64,000 nt of DNA from Micromonospora sp. NBC_00421 (GCF_036017915.1 NZ_CP107929.1:1798001-1862000); one strand, 5' to 3'. Shown: positions 35,505 to 44,827, counted from the stretch's first letter. Made by a program: numbers and translations. The notes: a model not told the origin generated them from the sequence alone.

Positions 35505-36451
35505 ACCGCCGGGGGTCCGGTCCCCGTCGATGGGGCCGACGGGCGTTCCTGTTCCGCCGACAGTTCCTGTTCCGCCGACCGTTCTGGTTCCGGTGGTCGG
35601 GGTGGCGAGATCCAGGTGACCAGGACCACCGAAATGATCATGAGGAGGAACCACGAGGCGAGCTTCGTCGGCGACACCGGGTCCCAACCGGCCACCTGGC
35701 CCGGGTAGAGCCAGGCCTGCGACCAGGTGGCGATGTTCTCCGCCAGCCAGATGAAGAAGGCGACCAGGAGGAAGGCCAGCAGCAGCGGCATCCGCAGCCG
35801 GAACCGGAAGACCCGGAAGTGCATCACGCAGCGCCCGAACACCAACGCGACGACGGTGATGAGCAGCCACCTGCCGTCCGGAAGGTAGTGGTTGGTGAAG
35901 AAGTTGGCATAGATCGCGATCGCCACCAGGGCCGTCACCCAACGCCGGGGATAGCGGGCGAAACGCAGGTCGAACAGTCGGTTGACCCGTACCAGGTAGG
36001 AGCCGACCGCGGCGTACATGAAGCCACTGAACAGCGGCACCGCACCGAGCCGGAACACTCCGTCCGGGGCGTAGGACCACGAGCCGACCTGCGTCTTGAA
36101 CAACTCCATGACCGTCCCGACGAGGTGGAACAGGAGCACCACCCGCAGTTCCCGCAGGGTTTCCAGGCGTCCGGCCAGCATGGCCATCTGGATGGCGACC
36201 GCGGCGACCGTCAACAGGTCGTTGCGGGCGAGGGCGGCGTCCTGCGGGTACCAGAGCCGGGCCGCCAGGATGACGGCCAGCATCGCCCCACCGAACACGC
36301 ACGCCCAGGCCTGTTTGAGTCCGAAGACCAGGAACTCGACCAGCCAGCCGGCCGGTCCACGTCGGGGCAGCCGGGCCAGGAACGCGCGGAAGCGGGCATC
36401 GACCGCACGTTCCGTCGTGGTCAGACCGGCCGGTCCGGGCGCAGGAGGCAT
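35471..36451 (-). CDS. DUF817 membrane protein, 326 aa
   Basis: Eight or so hydrophobic segments and the family block FKTQVGSWSYAPDGVFRLGA, VPLFSGFMYAAVGSYLVR and FTNHYLPDGRWLL identify DUF817 (YoaT-like). Function is unknown in all members. AGGAGG stands immediately before the ATG at 36451; the frame extends upstream without support. The C-terminal 50 residues are polar and rich in Pro/Glu/Ser, and its 3' end overlaps the convergent transporter gene. Confidence 0.88.
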   Translation of the reverse strand: MPPAPGPAGLTTTERAVDARFRAFLARLPRRGPAGWLVEFLVFGLKQAWACVFGGAMLAVILAARLWYPQDAALARNDLLTVAAVAIQMAMLAGRLETLRELRVVLLFHLVGTVMELFKTQVGSWSYAPDGVFRLGAVPLFSGFMYAAVGSYLVRVNRLFDLRFARYPRRWVTALVAIAIYANFFTNHYLPDGRWLLITVVALVFGRCVMHFRVFRFRLRMPLLLAFLLVAFFIWLAENIATWSQAWLYPGQVAGWDPVSPTKLASWFLLMIISVVLVTWISPPRPPEPERSAEQELSAEQERPSAPSTGTGPPAVQAAPQRSGSG

Positions 36452-36494
36452 CGGTGGCGACGCTACCGTGCCCCGGTCGGGCGGGTGCCGACGG

Positions 36495-36980
36495 TCAGGG
36501 GGACGTCGAGAACACGCCGAGGAGACCGAGGCCACCGCAGCAGAGCACCCCGAACACGGCAAGCGTGACGAGCAGGATGCTGTAGTTCGACCACATGCCG
36601 AACTTCGTCACGTCGGTGCCGTGCCCGTCGTGGACCCGGTTGCGCCAACCGCCGAAACGGAACGACAGCGGGTACACGACCCCGGGCTGGACGACCAGCG
36701 CGGTGGTGATGACGGGGATGCCCATGAAGTCGGTGTAGCGGACGTCGTGCGGCCCGGCCGGAACGGCCACGTACCAGGTGCCCTCGCCGGGGATCGCCAC
36801 CAACCGGCCGTCGACCTTGAACCGGCTGGTGGACGGGGCGGGCACCAGGTACGGCCCCCGGTTGACCGAGACGACCAGCACCGCGTGCCCCGGCGGCGGG
36901 GGAATCGGGTGAGGATAGGCGATCATCGGCGTGACGCCACCGGGCGCGGGCGGGTACGACGGCTGAGGAGGATACGACAC
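36495..36980 (-). CDS. Proline-rich protein with C-terminal membrane anchor, 161 aa
   Basis: Starts VSYPPQPSYPPAPGG from a GTG at 36980. A compact domain of about 90 residues follows (HAVLVVSVNRGPYLVPAP ... FRFGGWRNRVHDG), predicted beta-rich, and a terminal helix ILLVTLAVFGVLCCGGLGLLG. I do not recognise the family. It is 43 bases upstream of the DUF817 gene in the same direction, so they may be co-transcribed. The domain pattern recalls small actinobacterial proteins of unknown function near membrane transporters. Confidence 0.65.
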   Translation of the reverse strand: MSYPPQPSYPPAPGGVTPMIAYPHPIPPPPGHAVLVVSVNRGPYLVPAPSTSRFKVDGRLVAIPGEGTWYVAVPAGPHDVRYTDFMGIPVITTALVVQPGVVYPLSFRFGGWRNRVHDGHGTDVTKFGMWSNYSILLVTLAVFGVLCCGGLGLLGVFSTSP

Positions 36981-37167
36981 CGCCACATCCTGGCACGGCC
37001 CCCGGAGCGGGTCCGCGCGGGCGGCGTACGACAGGCGTGGGTGGGACGGCAGCGGCGGACCGCCCCTCGCGCAGTCCGGAGCCGCTCGGGTTGAACCGTC
37101 GGCGCCCCGGTTCGTAGAAGGGGGCCGGGACGGGAGGATGTCGGTGGGACCGAGGGTGTGGAAAGCG

Positions 37168-39075
37168 ATGGTGGGGATGCGGCGAGCCTTTGTCACGGTG
37201 CTGCTGGTCGGGATCGCGCTCGTCGTTCCGGCGGGACCGGCACGTGCGGTGCCCGCCGAGACCGGTCGGTACTACGTGGTCGGGCCACCGGTCGACGGGC
37301 AACGGGAGTACCTCTACGCCATCGCGCTGCGTACCCTCGGTAACGGCAACCGGTTCCGGGAGATCGTCGACCTCAACGTGGGTCGGGTCCAGCCGGACGG
37401 CGAGACGTTCACCGACGGTGTGGTCCTGCGCCCCGGCTGGCGGCTCGTGCTGCCCCGGGACGCCAAGGGCCAGGGGGTACGGATCGGACGGCTGCCGCAG
37501 GCAGGTGCGCCTGCACCGCGTCCGCCGAGCCCGAGCGCGCGGGCCTCGACCCCTTCCCGGCCCAGCCCGACCCCTCGTACGGTGGCCCCCTCCTCGGCGG
37601 TCGCCTCCCGCCCCGCCACCACCCCGGCGCAGGCGGGAACCCGGGCGGTCGCCCGGCCCCCCGACGACCCGGCAGCGTCCGGCCCGCTGGACCCCCTGGT
37701 GATCCGGGTCGGTGCCGGGTTGCTGGCGGTCTTCTTCGCCGCCGTCGCCGTCATGCTGCTGCGTCGGGGCGGGGGCCGCCGGGTGGTGCTGGAGGACGAC
37801 GGGCCCTGGCCGCCAGCACGGCACCACACCCCGACCCCGGCCGAACTCGCTGCCGGGCCGGTGACCGACCACCCGGACCTCCCGCCGTCGGCGACCCGAC
37901 CGGCACCGGCAATCCTGCCGCCACCTCCACCACCGCCCACCGTGCCACCACCACCGCCCACCGTGCCGGCGCCGCCCACCCTGCCGCCACCTCCGGCACC
38001 GCCCACCGTGCCGGCGCCGCCCCGGACGATCCGGCCGGTACCGCTGACCCGGCCGGCACCTGCACCTGCATCCGCGCCATCAGCACCGCCGGCAGTGGCG
38101 GCGGCAGTGGCACCTGAACCGGCGGCAGTGGCACCTGAACCGGCGGCAGTGGCACCTGAACCGGCGGCAACTGCATCGGCACCGGCGCAGCCGGGGATCG
38201 GGGCGACGAAACAGGACGAAGCCGCAGCCGCCGTGCCGTCACCCTCGGCACCGGTCCTGCCGGCGAAGCCGGTGTGGCCGCCCCGGACACCGCAGTCGGC
38301 ACCGCCCCGGCCCACCACGGTCGACCTACCGTCGGTGGCGTCACCGGAGACAGCGACGCCAGCAGAGTCAGCGACGCCGGTGGCGCCGGTCGAGCCAGTG
38401 GCGCCGGTGGCGTCACCGGCCCCGGGCCGGCCGGCGACCGCAGTCCCGGCTACGCCCGCCCCGCCCACCGGGCCGGAGCTGCCCCGACCGGCGGTGCCGA
38501 GCGGGAACGAGGTCCCCTACCTCAGCACCGACCTGGAGACCGGGTTGGGGGCGATCCGGGTCCGGTTGGTCGGGGTGGCGGCGGGCCGGGGCGCGCCCGC
38601 CTATGCCTGGCTCGGTCCGGACGAGGCCGCCCCATCGGCGACCCTGCCGTTGGTGCTGGGGCACAAGGGGGGCTGGCGGTTGCACGTCGACCTGGGCCGG
38701 GCACCCGACGTGCTCACCCTCGTCGGTGACGCCGAGGACTGCCGGCACACCGCCGCTCTCTTCGCCCGACAGCTGCGGGCGGCCGGGATCGGGGTGGCCA
38801 CGGTGGGCGCGGTGCTCGGCGCAGAGGCCCCGGAGGGCGCCTGGTCGCTGCCGGGGCTGCCGGCGGCACCCGCCCCCGGTGCCGACCCGCCGCCGTACGT
38901 GGTGTTCACCCCCGGCCTGACCGGCCCGGCGCTGGTCGGGGCGCGTCGACTCGCCACCGAGACCGGGGGGCGGTGCGTGCCGGTGGTGATCGGACCGGTG
39001 CCCGCCGGCCGGTGGTCGGTTCAGGTGGCCCCGGGCGACGGCGGGTCGACCACCCGGGGTGGGACGGCGGACTGA
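37168..39075 (+). CDS. Secreted/membrane protein with LysM-like domain, Pro/Ala stalk and unknown C-terminal domain, 635 aa
   Basis: Signal peptide (FVTVLLVGIALVVPAGPARA), then a LysM-like domain at about residues 30-115: YYVV, YLYAIALRTLGNGNRFREIV, LNVGRVQPDG, LRPGWRLVLP. A membrane helix (VIRVGAGLLAVFFAAVAVML, about 175-195) follows, then a Pro/Ala/Thr stalk of about 250 residues including three exact 21-base repeats, and a folded C-terminal domain (about 450-620) that I do not recognise. GAGGGTGTGGAAAG precedes the ATG at 37168; ATG 37138 is an alternative. Its LysM-like part is clearly related to that of the pseudo-mycosin at 41459. Its last 55 bases overlap the convergent gene. Confidence 0.8.
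   Translation: MVGMRRAFVTVLLVGIALVVPAGPARAVPAETGRYYVVGPPVDGQREYLYAIALRTLGNGNRFREIVDLNVGRVQPDGETFTDGVVLRPGWRLVLPRDAKGQGVRIGRLPQAGAPAPRPPSPSARASTPSRPSPTPRTVAPSSAVASRPATTPAQAGTRAVARPPDDPAASGPLDPLVIRVGAGLLAVFFAAVAVMLLRRGGGRRVVLEDDGPWPPARHHTPTPAELAAGPVTDHPDLPPSATRPAPAILPPPPPPPTVPPPPPTVPAPPTLPPPPAPPTVPAPPRTIRPVPLTRPAPAPASAPSAPPAVAAAVAPEPAAVAPEPAAVAPEPAATASAPAQPGIGATKQDEAAAAVPSPSAPVLPAKPVWPPRTPQSAPPRPTTVDLPSVASPETATPAESATPVAPVEPVAPVASPAPGRPATAVPATPAPPTGPELPRPAVPSGNEVPYLSTDLETGLGAIRVRLVGVAAGRGAPAYAWLGPDEAAPSATLPLVLGHKGGWRLHVDLGRAPDVLTLVGDAEDCRHTAALFARQLRAAGIGVATVGAVLGAEAPEGAWSLPGLPAAPAPGADPPPYVVFTPGLTGPALVGARRLATETGGRCVPVVIGPVPAGRWSVQVAPGDGGSTTRGGTAD
38101..38163 (+). repeat. Three 21-bp tandem repeats in the stalk of the LysM-like protein
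   Basis: Three exact copies of a 21-base unit (begins GCGGCAGTGGCACCTGAACC) encode AVAPEPA repeats. The unit is a multiple of three, so copy changes would alter stalk length without a frameshift. Perfect identity suggests recent expansion. Confidence 0.85.
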
Positions 39076-41180
39076 AGAGCGGCGACGGCGGACGGTAGCG
39101 GGCCTGGGGCGAGATCCCCGATCCGCTGCCACCCGCCCGCCTGCGCACGGTAGGCGCGCTGCACCACGATCCGGTCGTACGACCGGCTGCCGAGGACGAG
39201 CGCGACTCCGGCCCGATGCAGCTGCTCCACTCTGGTCCGCACCAGGGGCAGCCCGGTCAGCAGGGCGTGGGTGGCGTCGATGTCCACGGTGCGGCCCGGC
39301 GGCACGCGGACCTCGACCAGCAACCGGCCCGGCACTGCGACGGGCCGCTGCTGGTAGAGCGGCAGCCAGCCCCGAGGCAGCCCTCGCGACGTCGCCGGTA
39401 GCAGGGCATAGGCCTGCCGGCTGCCGAAGCCGGGCCAACGGCGGACGTCGTTCGGCAGCCCGGCGACCGACCGGCCGGTGGGTGCGGGCCGGATCCGCAG
39501 CGGTTCGCCGTCGGCGTCCACGGTGGGCAGCAGCCGGCCGAAGTCGTCGAACCGGAAGCCACCGACCAGCCGGACCCGGTCCAGCCGGCCCGCCGGTAGC
39601 AGGTATGTGTCGGGGCTGCCCAGGACGTGCTTGAACCGCGCCGGGACGTGCGAGCGCAGCACCACCGTAGGGATGGCGCCGCCGGGCCCGATCCGGACCC
39701 GCAGCAGGTGGCTGCCGGTGGGGGCCGACCGGGGGTCGAGGAAGGCGGCCAGGAACAACTCGACGCCGGGCACGCCGTCGCTGACCGCCCGGGACGGATC
39801 GCCCTCGGTGAGGACGTACGCCTCGAAAGCCTCGGCGTTGACCTGCTGGCCCCGCCGTAGCCAGGGCGGGCCGTAGTCCGCTGCGCGGCGGTGCTCGGTG
39901 ACCAGGGCGGGCCGGGGTAGAGGCACCGCCGGCTGCCCCGACGCCGACCCGGTGGCACCGCCGGCCACCACCGGGGACGGTGCGGTCGCGGTGCCCGTGG
40001 TGGAGGGTCCGGTGCGGCTCGGCGTCGCAAGCTCGGTGGCGTCACCGTCCGGTACGGGTGCCGCGTCGTCCACCCGGTCCGCTGCGGGGTGGTGGCCGTC
40101 CACCAGGGCGGCGTCGTGGCCCCAGGCGGCGGGGGAGGCCACCACGATCCGCTGTCGGTCCAGCCGGGACACCAGCAGCCCGTCGGCTGTCGCATCGAGG
40201 GTGGACGGGCCGTCGGCGTACCTCGGTCGGTGGGCCTGCCAGGCGGCGACCGCGCCGGTCGGGTCGAATGCGCGCAGGTCACGGCGGTCGTCGACCAGCT
40301 CGGCCCGGCCTCCCGCGGGTGGGGTCCAGACGGTGGCCCCGGTCGTCTCGGCCAGTTCGACCGCCTGCGCTACGAGGCGGGCCTGTTCGTCGGCGTCGGA
40401 CGGCCAGGTCAGCCAGAGTCGCAGGTCGGCCCCGTAGAGCGGCAGGTCGCCGAGGACCGCGGCGAGCTGCCCGCCGCTGTGCACCTCCTGGGTGCCGCTG
40501 TAGTTCCCGACCAGGAAGCCCCCGGACCGGGCCGTGACGGCGACGGTGACCACCCCGGTCGACGCGCCGAGGCGGTGCGCGGTGGCCCGCCTGGTCACGA
40601 AGTCGGCCCGGGTGGCGAGGGCGAGGCCGTCCGGCAGCGGCAGGCCCACCACCCCGGTACGGGGACGGACCAGACCGTCGTCCACCGCGAACCAGCCCGG
40701 CAGGGAGGTGGCGAGATCCGGTGGCTGGAGCACGAGCCAGTCCATCGGCTGGCGGGTCACCCGGTCCAGGGGGACCGCGTCCAGCGGCCCGCCGTCGGCG
40801 GCCGGCCGGGCGGCCCCGCCGGTCGTCCGGTCGGTGGCGTGCCGGATGTCGGAGCCGTCCGGGCTGACCAGCACGTCGTGCCCGAGCAGCCCGGCCACCT
40901 CGGTGAACAGGTCGAGGTGCCGGGCCCCGTCGTCGGCGAGGATCCGGACGTCCTGTGCGGCGTCTGCGCCGTGTCGGACCAGGGTGGCGACCGCGCGGGC
41001 GTCGAGCGGTCGGCCGGGGTCGGTGGGCACCACCAGCCGCCCGCCGGGGCCGGGTGCCAGCCAGAGGTCGAACAGCCCGGCGATCCGGCGGTGCCGGCGC
41101 GGATCGAAGCGGCGGGTGGCCGGCACCCGGTCCAACCCGCTGCCACCCGCCGGCCCTGCCGTGCGCCCAGACCCCTTCAC
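39021..41180 (-). CDS. Large protein of unknown function in LysM/pseudo-mycosin locus, 719 aa
   Basis: No signal peptide and no membrane helix can be seen, so it is probably cytoplasmic. The start is GTG at 41180. The N-terminal half (about residues 20-345) alternates beta/alpha elements such as LVVPTDPGRPLDARAVATLV and GLFDLWLAPGPGGRLVVP. The middle (about 365-420) is an Ala/Pro/Thr linker, and the C-terminal third (about 435-700) has conserved-looking stretches like GPPWLRRGQQVNAEAFEAYV and RRWPGFGSRQAYALLPATS. I do not recognise a family. It lies between two genes sharing a LysM-like domain, one convergent and one divergent, which suggests a common envelope process. Confidence 0.78.
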   Translation of the reverse strand: MKGSGRTAGPAGGSGLDRVPATRRFDPRRHRRIAGLFDLWLAPGPGGRLVVPTDPGRPLDARAVATLVRHGADAAQDVRILADDGARHLDLFTEVAGLLGHDVLVSPDGSDIRHATDRTTGGAARPAADGGPLDAVPLDRVTRQPMDWLVLQPPDLATSLPGWFAVDDGLVRPRTGVVGLPLPDGLALATRADFVTRRATAHRLGASTGVVTVAVTARSGGFLVGNYSGTQEVHSGGQLAAVLGDLPLYGADLRLWLTWPSDADEQARLVAQAVELAETTGATVWTPPAGGRAELVDDRRDLRAFDPTGAVAAWQAHRPRYADGPSTLDATADGLLVSRLDRQRIVVASPAAWGHDAALVDGHHPAADRVDDAAPVPDGDATELATPSRTGPSTTGTATAPSPVVAGGATGSASGQPAVPLPRPALVTEHRRAADYGPPWLRRGQQVNAEAFEAYVLTEGDPSRAVSDGVPGVELFLAAFLDPRSAPTGSHLLRVRIGPGGAIPTVVLRSHVPARFKHVLGSPDTYLLPAGRLDRVRLVGGFRFDDFGRLLPTVDADGEPLRIRPAPTGRSVAGLPNDVRRWPGFGSRQAYALLPATSRGLPRGWLPLYQQRPVAVPGRLLVEVRVPPGRTVDIDATHALLTGLPLVRTRVEQLHRAGVALVLGSRSYDRIVVQRAYRAQAGGWQRIGDLAPGPLPSAVAALQSAVPPRVVDPPSPGAT

Positions 41181-41458
41181 CGCCGCCCCACCTTCGTCTC
41201 CACCGGCACCTGCCGTCCGGTCCGCCCGCTCGTCACCACCGTCGGCGTCGGACGGTCGGCTTCCTACCGGTCTACCCGCTCCCCCGGGGGACGGCCCGAG
41301 GAGATCTTCCCGTCATCGGCGGCCGGTACTCTCGGCTGACCTCATGACGAGGATCATGGAAATCTGGTTCAGATTGATTTGAACGAACTCGCCGCTGATC
41401 CGCAATAGACGGTGAAGGCCGGTGACGCCCGGCCGTGGCGACTGAAGGGGGACACCCA

Positions 41459-42940
41459 GTGCTGGCGAAGCGCTCCATCCTTGCCCGCCTGCTCGCGGTG
41501 GTGGTGGCCGGCTGCGCGCTCATGGCGCCGACCGGGCCGTCGGTGGCGAAGGCCGCGAACGATCCGCAGCCGTACGTGAAGTACTACGTGGTGGCGGCGC
41601 AGTACCAGGGCCAGCCGGAGAGCCTGACGGCGATCGCCCGGCGGTTCCTCGGCAGCGGCGAACGGTCCGCGGAGATCTACCAGCTGAACACCGGACGGGT
41701 GCAGCCGGACGGGTCCCGACTGACCGACCCGGGCCGGTTGAAGGCCGGCTGGCAGCTGGTGCTGCCGTGGGACGCGGCAGGTGAGGGGGTGGAGTACGGC
41801 CAGCTCCCGACCGGGAAGCGCCCCACCCCGAGCGCCCGCCCCACCGGCACGAGCGGCCAGGAGCCCGACGCCGCCAGCCCGAAGCCGAGCCCGACGCGGA
41901 CCATCGGCAGTCCCCGACCCGGCGCTACCGGCCCGAAGTGCACCGCCACCACCGGGTCGAGCAGCCGTTCGGACTGGGCGCAGCTGAGGATGGCCGCCGA
42001 CAGCGCCTGGACCCTGACCCGGGGCAACGGGGTCAAGGTGGCGGTGGTCGACACCGGTGTCGACGCGACCGTCCAGCAGCTGAGCGGTCGGGTCGCGGTC
42101 GGCGCGGACGTGACCGTCGGCAACGGGCGCGGCGACACCGACTGCCTGGGCAGCGGCACCGCCATGGCGGGCATCATCGCCGGTGACAGCAGTGTCGACG
42201 GCAGCCCGGTCGGCATCGCCCCGGACGCCACCATCCTGCCCGTGCGGGTCGTCCGTGGGTCGGGTGCCGCCCGGGCGGCCGACGCGGCGAACGCCATCGA
42301 GGTGGCGGTCAGCGCCGGTGCGTCGGTCGTCGCGGTCGGTTCCCACGTCGACCTCGGTGACCCGGCGGTGGCGGCCTCCGTGGCCACCGCCCTCGACCAC
42401 GACGTCCTGCTGGTGGCCGGCGCGCCGACCAAGGCGGTGACGCCGCCGTCTCCCGCCGGCCGGTCCGGCGGTGGGGCGCTGCTGTTCACCGGCGGCGTCG
42501 GGGCCGGTGAGCAGCTCGCCGAGCAGTACGCGGAGGGTGCGGTCGAGGTGGTCGCGCCCGGGGTGGACGTGGCGAGCCTCGGCGTCGGTGGTGGCCGGGC
42601 GGTCAGCAACACCGGCACCGAGTTCGCCGTGGCGTTCGTCGCCGGGCAGGCGGCGCTGATCCGGGCGGCCCAGCCCGACCTGACCGCCGCCCAGGTCAAG
42701 GAGCGGATCCGGAGCACTGCCGATGCGATCGGCGGGACGGCCCCGGAGGCCAGGTACGGCTCGGGCATGATCAACCCGGCCGCCTCGGTGTCGGTGGCGG
42801 TGGACGACCGCAACCAGGTGGCCAGTCAGCAGCAGGGCAACAGCGGCGCGGCGTTCGCCGTCATCCTCGGCATCGCGCTGCTCTGCGGCGCCGGCGTCGT
42901 CTTCGGACTCCGCCTGCGCCGCCGCCGGTTCGGCGGCTGA
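41459..42940 (+). CDS. Mycosin-like subtilase pseudo-enzyme with N-terminal LysM-like domain, 493 aa
   Basis: Signal peptide (RLLAVVVAGCALMAPTGPSV), then a LysM-like domain (YYVVAAQYQGQ, LTAIARRFLGSGERSAEIY, LNTGRVQPDG, LKAGWQLVLP). A Pro/Ser/Thr linker leads to an S8 peptidase fold (about residues 170-430) and a C-terminal helix (FAVILGIALLCGAGVVFGLRL), the layout of mycosins. The catalytic Asp is kept (VAVVDTGVD, Asp198). The His motif reads LGSGTAMAGI, with Ser232 where His should be, and the Ser motif reads GTEFAVAFVAG, with Glu388 where Ser should be. It is therefore very probably catalytically dead. The GTG at 41459 has AAGGGGGA seven bases upstream. The inverted repeat GTTCA-N8-TGAAC (41367-41384) lies in its promoter region. 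Confidence 0.88.
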   Translation: MLAKRSILARLLAVVVAGCALMAPTGPSVAKAANDPQPYVKYYVVAAQYQGQPESLTAIARRFLGSGERSAEIYQLNTGRVQPDGSRLTDPGRLKAGWQLVLPWDAAGEGVEYGQLPTGKRPTPSARPTGTSGQEPDAASPKPSPTRTIGSPRPGATGPKCTATTGSSSRSDWAQLRMAADSAWTLTRGNGVKVAVVDTGVDATVQQLSGRVAVGADVTVGNGRGDTDCLGSGTAMAGIIAGDSSVDGSPVGIAPDATILPVRVVRGSGAARAADAANAIEVAVSAGASVVAVGSHVDLGDPAVAASVATALDHDVLLVAGAPTKAVTPPSPAGRSGGGALLFTGGVGAGEQLAEQYAEGAVEVVAPGVDVASLGVGGGRAVSNTGTEFAVAFVAGQAALIRAAQPDLTAAQVKERIRSTADAIGGTAPEARYGSGMINPAASVSVAVDDRNQVASQQQGNSGAAFAVILGIALLCGAGVVFGLRLRRRRFGG

Positions 42941-42964
42941 CCGACCCCGCACCGGACGGACGGT

Positions 42965-43010
42965 GCCGGATGCCCGGTGGCCACCCCGAAGGGGCCACCG
43001 GGCATCCGGC
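42965..43010. terminator. Strong bidirectional hairpin terminator
   Basis: An 18-bp perfect stem, GCCGGATGCCCGGTGGCC with its complement, and a 10-base loop, between convergent genes. It is the strongest hairpin in the window. Confidence 0.88.
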
Positions 43011-43022
43011 CGTGGCGGTCGG

Positions 43023-44618
43023 CTACCGCCGGGTGAAGGTCTGCTTCGGGTTGAACACGCAGACCCAGGACATCATCGGGGCGCCCACCCCGTGACCGTC
43101 GACGTCGAGGCAGCGGTCGGTCTCCCGGTTGAGCAGGGAGCTACGCTCGCCGCGCTTGATCCACTCCCACTTCTGGGCGGGGTTGCCGCTGCACACGGCG
43201 ACCTGCACGGGAGTGCCGTCCTTCTTCTCACCCCAGGCCACGTCGAGGCAGAGGCCGTTGGCCCGGACGCTGCCGTCGGAGCGGAAGTCCCACCACTGCG
43301 ACCTCTCCTCCCGACACTTGCTCAGCACGGCGCGTACCCCGTCGCTGGTGCCGGCGGTGACGCACAGCCCGGTCTCCTGCCCGACGATCTGCTTGGTGCC
43401 GGCCGGTCGGGTCGGTGCCGGCGTCGGCTTCTTGCTCGGCGGGTTCGCGGGAGGCGTCGTCGGTGCGGCCGGGCTGTCGCTCGGGGTGGGCGACGGCGGC
43501 GCCGACGGCGTCGTGGTGGGCGTGGGTGACATGGGCGACGGGCTGGCCGACGGCGGTGCCGTCCGGAGCCGGTTGTCGAGGGCGTAGTAGTCGGTGTGCT
43601 CGCGTACGGTCCGCAGGAACGCCTGCGTCCCGGCGTCCAGGTCGCCGCCGGCCTGGCGCACGGCGGCCGGACCGTTGCGGTACGCGGCCAGCGCCAGCAG
43701 GGACGGGTCACCCTCCAGCCCGGCCAGCTCCCGGTGCAGGGCGCACAGGGCGGCGCCGGCCGCCGGGATCGCCACCTGCGGATCCCAGGCCGAGGAGTCG
43801 GTCGGGCCGTACGCCTGCCACACCTCGGGTCGGAACTGCGCGATTCCCCGCTGCCCCTCGGCGCCCAGCATGTTGGCGTCGAAACCGGACAGCGCCATCA
43901 ACTGGGCGGCGACCAGCGGGGGCGTGACCTCCGGGCAGACCGAGCCGGCCCGGACGACGAGCGCGGTGTAACCGCCGGGCACCGCCTTGGGCTGCTGCAC
44001 GCCGTTGCTCGGCCGGACCTCACCGGAACCGCCGAACGCGGTCAGCTTGCCGTAGTAGGCGGCGTACCCACTGGCCCGGTCGACGTACTCGACGGCGTCG
44101 GTCGGCACCCCCTTGGCGTCGCGTACCTGGTCGAGGTCGGTGTGGAACGCGGCCAGCGAGAGCCGCCACATCTCACCGGGGACGTCCGCCAGCCGGACCT
44201 GCCCGTTGAGGTCACACATCAGGTGGGCCAGGGCGAGGATGTTGGCGGCGGGATCGGAACGCTCCGCACCGGGCCAGGGGGCCCACTGCTTCCATGCGGC
44301 GGCGTCGAGACCGGCGATGCCCTGACCACCGGAGGCGGTGCTGCCGGCCTGCCCGTCCAACCCCGACTCGGCCATCAGCTGACCGGCCAGCCGGGCCGGG
44401 GTGAGCGTCGGGCAGGAGCGGGCGGCGGCCTGGATGGTCGTCAGGTGTTCCTTGGAGACGGTCCGACCGGTCAGGTCGTCGTCCCGGGCCGAGGCCGCGC
44501 CCCAGCCGACGGCGGCCACCACCGTGGACAACACGGCCAGGCCGGCGAGCACGCCGGCGGCGGTACGACGGGGGATCGACCCCAGTCGCGAGCGTAGGGA
44601 GGGGTGATCGGATTTCAC
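43023..44618 (-). CDS. Tandem transglycosylase (SLT)-like protein with ricin-type lectin domain, 531 aa
   Basis: An N-terminal membrane anchor (GVLAGLAVLSTVVAAVGWG) is followed by two SLT/lysozyme-like units. Unit 1 (about residues 55-200) has LAGQLMAESGLDG with the catalytic-type Glu84. Unit 2 (about 215-345) reads VAAQLMALSGFDA, with Leu243 replacing that Glu, though it keeps GIAQFRPEVWQAYG. A Pro/Ser/Thr linker with (S/P)P repeats leads to a ricin-type beta-trefoil (about 415-531; QxW-like WWDF, KWEW, TFTRR). It probably binds and cuts peptidoglycan with one active and one inert unit. The start is GTG at 44618. Confidence 0.87.
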   Translation of the reverse strand: MKSDHPSLRSRLGSIPRRTAAGVLAGLAVLSTVVAAVGWGAASARDDDLTGRTVSKEHLTTIQAAARSCPTLTPARLAGQLMAESGLDGQAGSTASGGQGIAGLDAAAWKQWAPWPGAERSDPAANILALAHLMCDLNGQVRLADVPGEMWRLSLAAFHTDLDQVRDAKGVPTDAVEYVDRASGYAAYYGKLTAFGGSGEVRPSNGVQQPKAVPGGYTALVVRAGSVCPEVTPPLVAAQLMALSGFDANMLGAEGQRGIAQFRPEVWQAYGPTDSSAWDPQVAIPAAGAALCALHRELAGLEGDPSLLALAAYRNGPAAVRQAGGDLDAGTQAFLRTVREHTDYYALDNRLRTAPPSASPSPMSPTPTTTPSAPPSPTPSDSPAAPTTPPANPPSKKPTPAPTRPAGTKQIVGQETGLCVTAGTSDGVRAVLSKCREERSQWWDFRSDGSVRANGLCLDVAWGEKKDGTPVQVAVCSGNPAQKWEWIKRGERSSLLNRETDRCLDVDGHGVGAPMMSWVCVFNPKQTFTRR

Positions 44619-44827
44619 GGGAGGTGTCCCTTCCGGCGTGGCGACATCGCTGTCGTGACGGACGCGCGATGCCTTCGGTTCACCGGGCTCGAATCGGATC
44701 GGATGATTTTGGTCCGGTCGTCATTGAACCGAGGGGGTGACCGGGCCGTCAACGTGGCTACCGCCGGGCCGGGCCGATTCGGCACCGGACGCCGGCGGCG
44801 ATGGCCGTGTCGTTGATCGGAGCTGTG

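Noticed and set aside
37168..44618. Type VII (ESX) secretion cluster
   Set aside because: Only the mycosin-like fold points that way. No EccB, EccC, EccD, EccE or WXG100 genes are present and the protease triad is lost.
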